This document shows positions 5,774 through 7,355 of a DNA stretch of 7,355 bases, piece after piece (within the stretch, counting starts at the first letter, position 1; every line of letters begins with the position of its first letter). Source of the stretch: Clostridia bacterium (GTDB lineage: Bacteria > Bacillota > Clostridia > Christensenellales > Borkfalkiaceae); contig JAFZXG010000151.1 of assembly GCA_017616925.1 (NCBI GenBank), positions 1 to 7,355 of the forward strand. The letters are read 5' to 3'. The notes under the pieces are model-generated. The model saw only the letters and a program-made list of their open reading frames with translations. It ran no database searches and was not told where the DNA came from. A program made the translations under genes and the position numbers.

Positions 5774-6520
5774 CTATTCTGCCGTAAAAGCGTAGGCTAT
5801 AAAATCGTCGATATTATACGTATATTCCACCGTCGCTTCGGCACCCGAAAAAACGATAAACTCGCTTAATCCGTATTCTTTTCCGTTATCCGCCCAGTCG
5901 TAAGTATAACCGAGTCTCGTCCACGGATATGCGCTGTCAAAATACGACCACACTATATTAGAGTCAAACCACGCCTTAAACTTTTCGTCAAATTCTTCGT
6001 CGCCGGTAGGTTGATAAGCCGCCGACATTTCCGCGGTCGGATCTGAAACGTTGGCAGGGCGGTACAAAAGACTTGCTTCGATCCACAGCGCAGTCACCGT
6101 CGTGTAATTTTTGGCGGTAGGCATACCCAAAACCTGATGCAGCCTTAACGTCCAGTCTTCCACGCCTTTGCCGTTTTCTTTCACCCATTTGCACATTTCC
6201 CTTTCCGAAACGCACCATACGTTCCCCCACTTAAGTTCCAGATCTTCGCCCGCAGGATAACTGTCGGGATATTTATGCATAAACGCAACGAGTACCTTAT
6301 CCCCGTTAAAAATCACGTTTTCGTCGTCTTCACTTATGTTGACGAGCGGCAATATTTCGTCTTCTTCAATGAATACCGCGTCTTTTACCGCTTTTTCATA
6401 AAGTTCGCTTTCGTTTAGCACCGTTTTATTTTTTCCGCCTACGTTACCACATGCGGTTAAGTTAAATCCGAAACAGATTATAAGCAAAACTACGGTAATA
6501 AAATGCCATTTGTTTTTCAT
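5774..6520 (-). CDS. Secreted lipoprotein of unknown function
   Basis: The 248-residue protein has a lipoprotein signal peptide: KNKWH basic start, hydrophobic core about 7-20, and lipobox LTAC with Cys24, so the mature protein should be membrane-anchored outside the cell. A lysine/glutamate-rich linker (25-50) leads to a soluble domain. Its striking blocks are WTLRLHQVLGMP (123-134), YPWTRLGYTYDW (198-209) and GLSEFIV (217-223). I recall the same blocks in uncharacterised secreted proteins of proteobacteria, but no function is known to me. Cys103 and Cys110 could form a disulfide. AAGGAG lies seven bases before the ATG; the stop is TAG. A DUF4143 ATPase gene lies upstream on the same strand, 82 bases away. 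It is well supported as a gene; no enzymatic motif is recognised. Confidence 0.85.
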   Translation of the reverse strand: MKNKWHFITVVLLIICFGFNLTACGNVGGKNKTVLNESELYEKAVKDAVFIEEDEILPLVNISEDDENVIFNGDKVLVAFMHKYPDSYPAGEDLELKWGNVWCVSEREMCKWVKENGKGVEDWTLRLHQVLGMPTAKNYTTVTALWIEASLLYRPANVSDPTAEMSAAYQPTGDEEFDEKFKAWFDSNIVWSYFDSAYPWTRLGYTYDWADNGKEYGLSEFIVFSGAEATVEYTYNIDDFIAYAFTAE

Positions 6521-6543
6521 AAGTACGCTCCTTATTTTTTAAT

Positions 6544-6552
6544 ATGATATCA
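6544..6552 (-). promoter_or_regulatory. Possible extended -10 promoter of the lipoprotein gene
   Basis: TGATATCAT on the minus strand gives an extended -10 (TG-n-TATCAT) about 25 bases before the lipoprotein ATG, with the AAGGAG between. The matching -35 region is only a T-run, so this is tentative. A TTGACA at 6600-6595 has no -10 at the right spacing. Confidence 0.3.
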
Positions 6553-6580
6553 TTTTTTACACGGGTAAAAAACTGTTAAA

Positions 6581-6603
6581 ATAAAAAATATTGATGTCAA
6601 TAT
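6581..6603 (-). terminator. Weak terminator-like hairpin after the DUF4143 gene
   Basis: ATATTG and CAATAT form a 6-bp AT stem around a 4-base loop at 6588-6603. On the minus strand TTTTTATTTT follows. It lies directly after the TGA of the ATPase gene. The stem is short and AT-only, so function is doubtful. Confidence 0.3.
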
Positions 6604-7355
6604 CAAATATAATTCACAGAAATTATTTTATTCCCCTGTCCCAGCGGCAATACGCTTTCAGCGTTGCATACAACTCCGCCTTCCACTATCTCAAACGTCG
6701 GGAAATAATTTGCCAAAACTTTGAAACTCTTTATATTCTTCACGTTCGGCGAAGCCGTCTTTTTTATCTCAACGGGATAAATCCTTCCGTTTTCATAGAA
6801 TATCAAATCGACTTCCTGCCCGTCTCCGTTCCTGAAAAAATATAAGTTCGGTTTCTTACCCGCGTTATAATATGACTTTATAATTTCGCTCACGACGAAA
6901 GTTTCAAATATATTTCCCGCCTGCGCACCGTTAATAAGCGTTTCAGTCGTAAGCCATCTGCATAAATAACATACAAGTCCCGTATCGGTAAAATATATTT
7001 TCGGCGTTTTTACTACCCGCTTTGTAGTGTTGAGTGAAAACGGCTGTAAAAGATATATTACGTTCGACGCTTGCAATATCGAAATCCAACGCTTTATCTT
7101 AGGCGCGGACACTTCTATATCCTTTGCGAGAGATTCCATATTTAATAATTCTCCCGTCCTGCCCGCAAGCGAGACCATAAATTGCATAAACGTTAAAGTA
7201 TCGCCTATCTGCGCAAGACTATGCACGTCCCTTTCGATATAAGTGTTTACATAGTCGGAATAATACCTTTCCCAATCTCTTTCGCTATTTTCGTAGAGTG
7301 CGGGCATACTACCTTTATGAATTATCTCCCAAATTTCCTTAACATTGTATTTTGC
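6603..7355 (-). CDS. DUF4143-type AAA ATPase, C-terminal part (runs off the right edge)
   Basis: The frame is open for 250 codons from the right edge to TGA at 6605-6603. The Met at 7307 is internal, because IWEIIHKGSMPALYE reads straight through it. This is the C-terminal portion of the common ATP-binding protein with an N-terminal AAA domain and C-terminal DUF4143; the Walker motifs lie outside the window. Family marks, numbered from the edge: TYIERDV (38-44), KTPKIYFTDTGL (116-127), GNIFETFVVSEIIKS (147-161), and a PD-(D/E)XK-like end, EVD (181-183) followed by VEIKK (E196, K198). The last is a restriction-endonuclease fold whose acid and lysine residues are kept here. The role of these proteins is largely unknown; they are frequent in accessory regions and often in many copies. 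Assignment is secure, function is not. Confidence 0.93.
   Translation of the reverse strand, partial: AKYNVKEIWEIIHKGSMPALYENSERDWERYYSDYVNTYIERDVHSLAQIGDTLTFMQFMVSLAGRTGELLNMESLAKDIEVSAPKIKRWISILQASNVIYLLQPFSLNTTKRVVKTPKIYFTDTGLVCYLCRWLTTETLINGAQAGNIFETFVVSEIIKSYYNAGKKPNLYFFRNGDGQEVDLIFYENGRIYPVEIKKTASPNVKNIKSFKVLANYFPTFEIVEGGVVCNAESVLPLGQGNKIISVNYI

Noticed and set aside
6591..6845. 84-codon plus-strand ORF opposite the ATPase
   Set aside because: Antisense to the DUF4143 coding region; no supporting signal.
7305..7307. ATG as the true start of the DUF4143 protein
   Set aside because: The frame continues upstream to the window edge with family-typical sequence (WEIIHKG), so the gene is partial rather than starting here.
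1..7355. CRISPR array, insertion sequence, riboswitch or T-box
   Set aside because: No spaced direct repeats, transposase coding or IS ends. The leaders of nrdD, the lipoprotein and the small membrane protein are too short for a riboswitch.

Overview
The window looks like a chromosomal segment from an anaerobic, low-to-moderate GC Firmicute, most likely a clostridial gut-type organism. Evidence: strong AGGAG-type ribosome binding sites, TTGACA/TATAAT-like promoters, Rho-independent terminators, and an oxygen-sensitive class III ribonucleotide reductase. Trp is encoded by TGG. TGA, TAA and TAG all occur as stops, so the standard bacterial code applies. I cannot name the genus; a Christensenellales-like lineage is only a guess.

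Left part (1-4984): dNTP synthesis. At the left edge is the 3' end of nrdG, the radical-SAM activase of the anaerobic reductase. It carries an in-frame TGA exactly where the family has the Gly of its DTNG motif. A DMT/EamA-type transporter gene follows 20 bases later on the same strand. A strong bidirectional terminator then separates these from a convergent operon on the minus strand, nrdD-trxB, whose genes overlap as TAATG. The nrdD product is a class III reductase with an ATP cone, a catalytic barrel, a zinc site, a glycyl-radical loop and an extra C-terminal glutaredoxin-like domain with a CPNC motif. The trxB product keeps the FAD sites and the redox CxxC. However, its NADPH site is rewritten: no GGGDSA and no HRRxxxR, with a TLFDKFFGD segment instead. 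This resembles the pyridine-nucleotide-independent, ferredoxin-linked thioredoxin reductases of clostridia. Two NrdR boxes 32 bp apart lie upstream of a good sigma-70 promoter for the operon. My reading is a dedicated electron chain: ferredoxin (inferred), then the flavoprotein, then the fused glutaredoxin domain, then the NrdD active site, under NrdR control.

Middle (4985-5560): a terminator, a 73-residue two-helix membrane protein gene on the minus strand, a divergent AT-rich promoter region, and a tRNA-Ser(GGA) gene on the plus strand with its own promoter and terminator. The tRNA has a C-A mismatch in the anticodon stem.

Right part (5561-7355): accessory-looking DNA. It holds a 51-codon remnant of a sigma region 4/LuxR-like helix-turn-helix gene with no start, a secreted lipoprotein of unknown function, and, running off the right edge, the C-terminal part of a DUF4143-type AAA ATPase. 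No CRISPR array, IS element or long repeat was seen.
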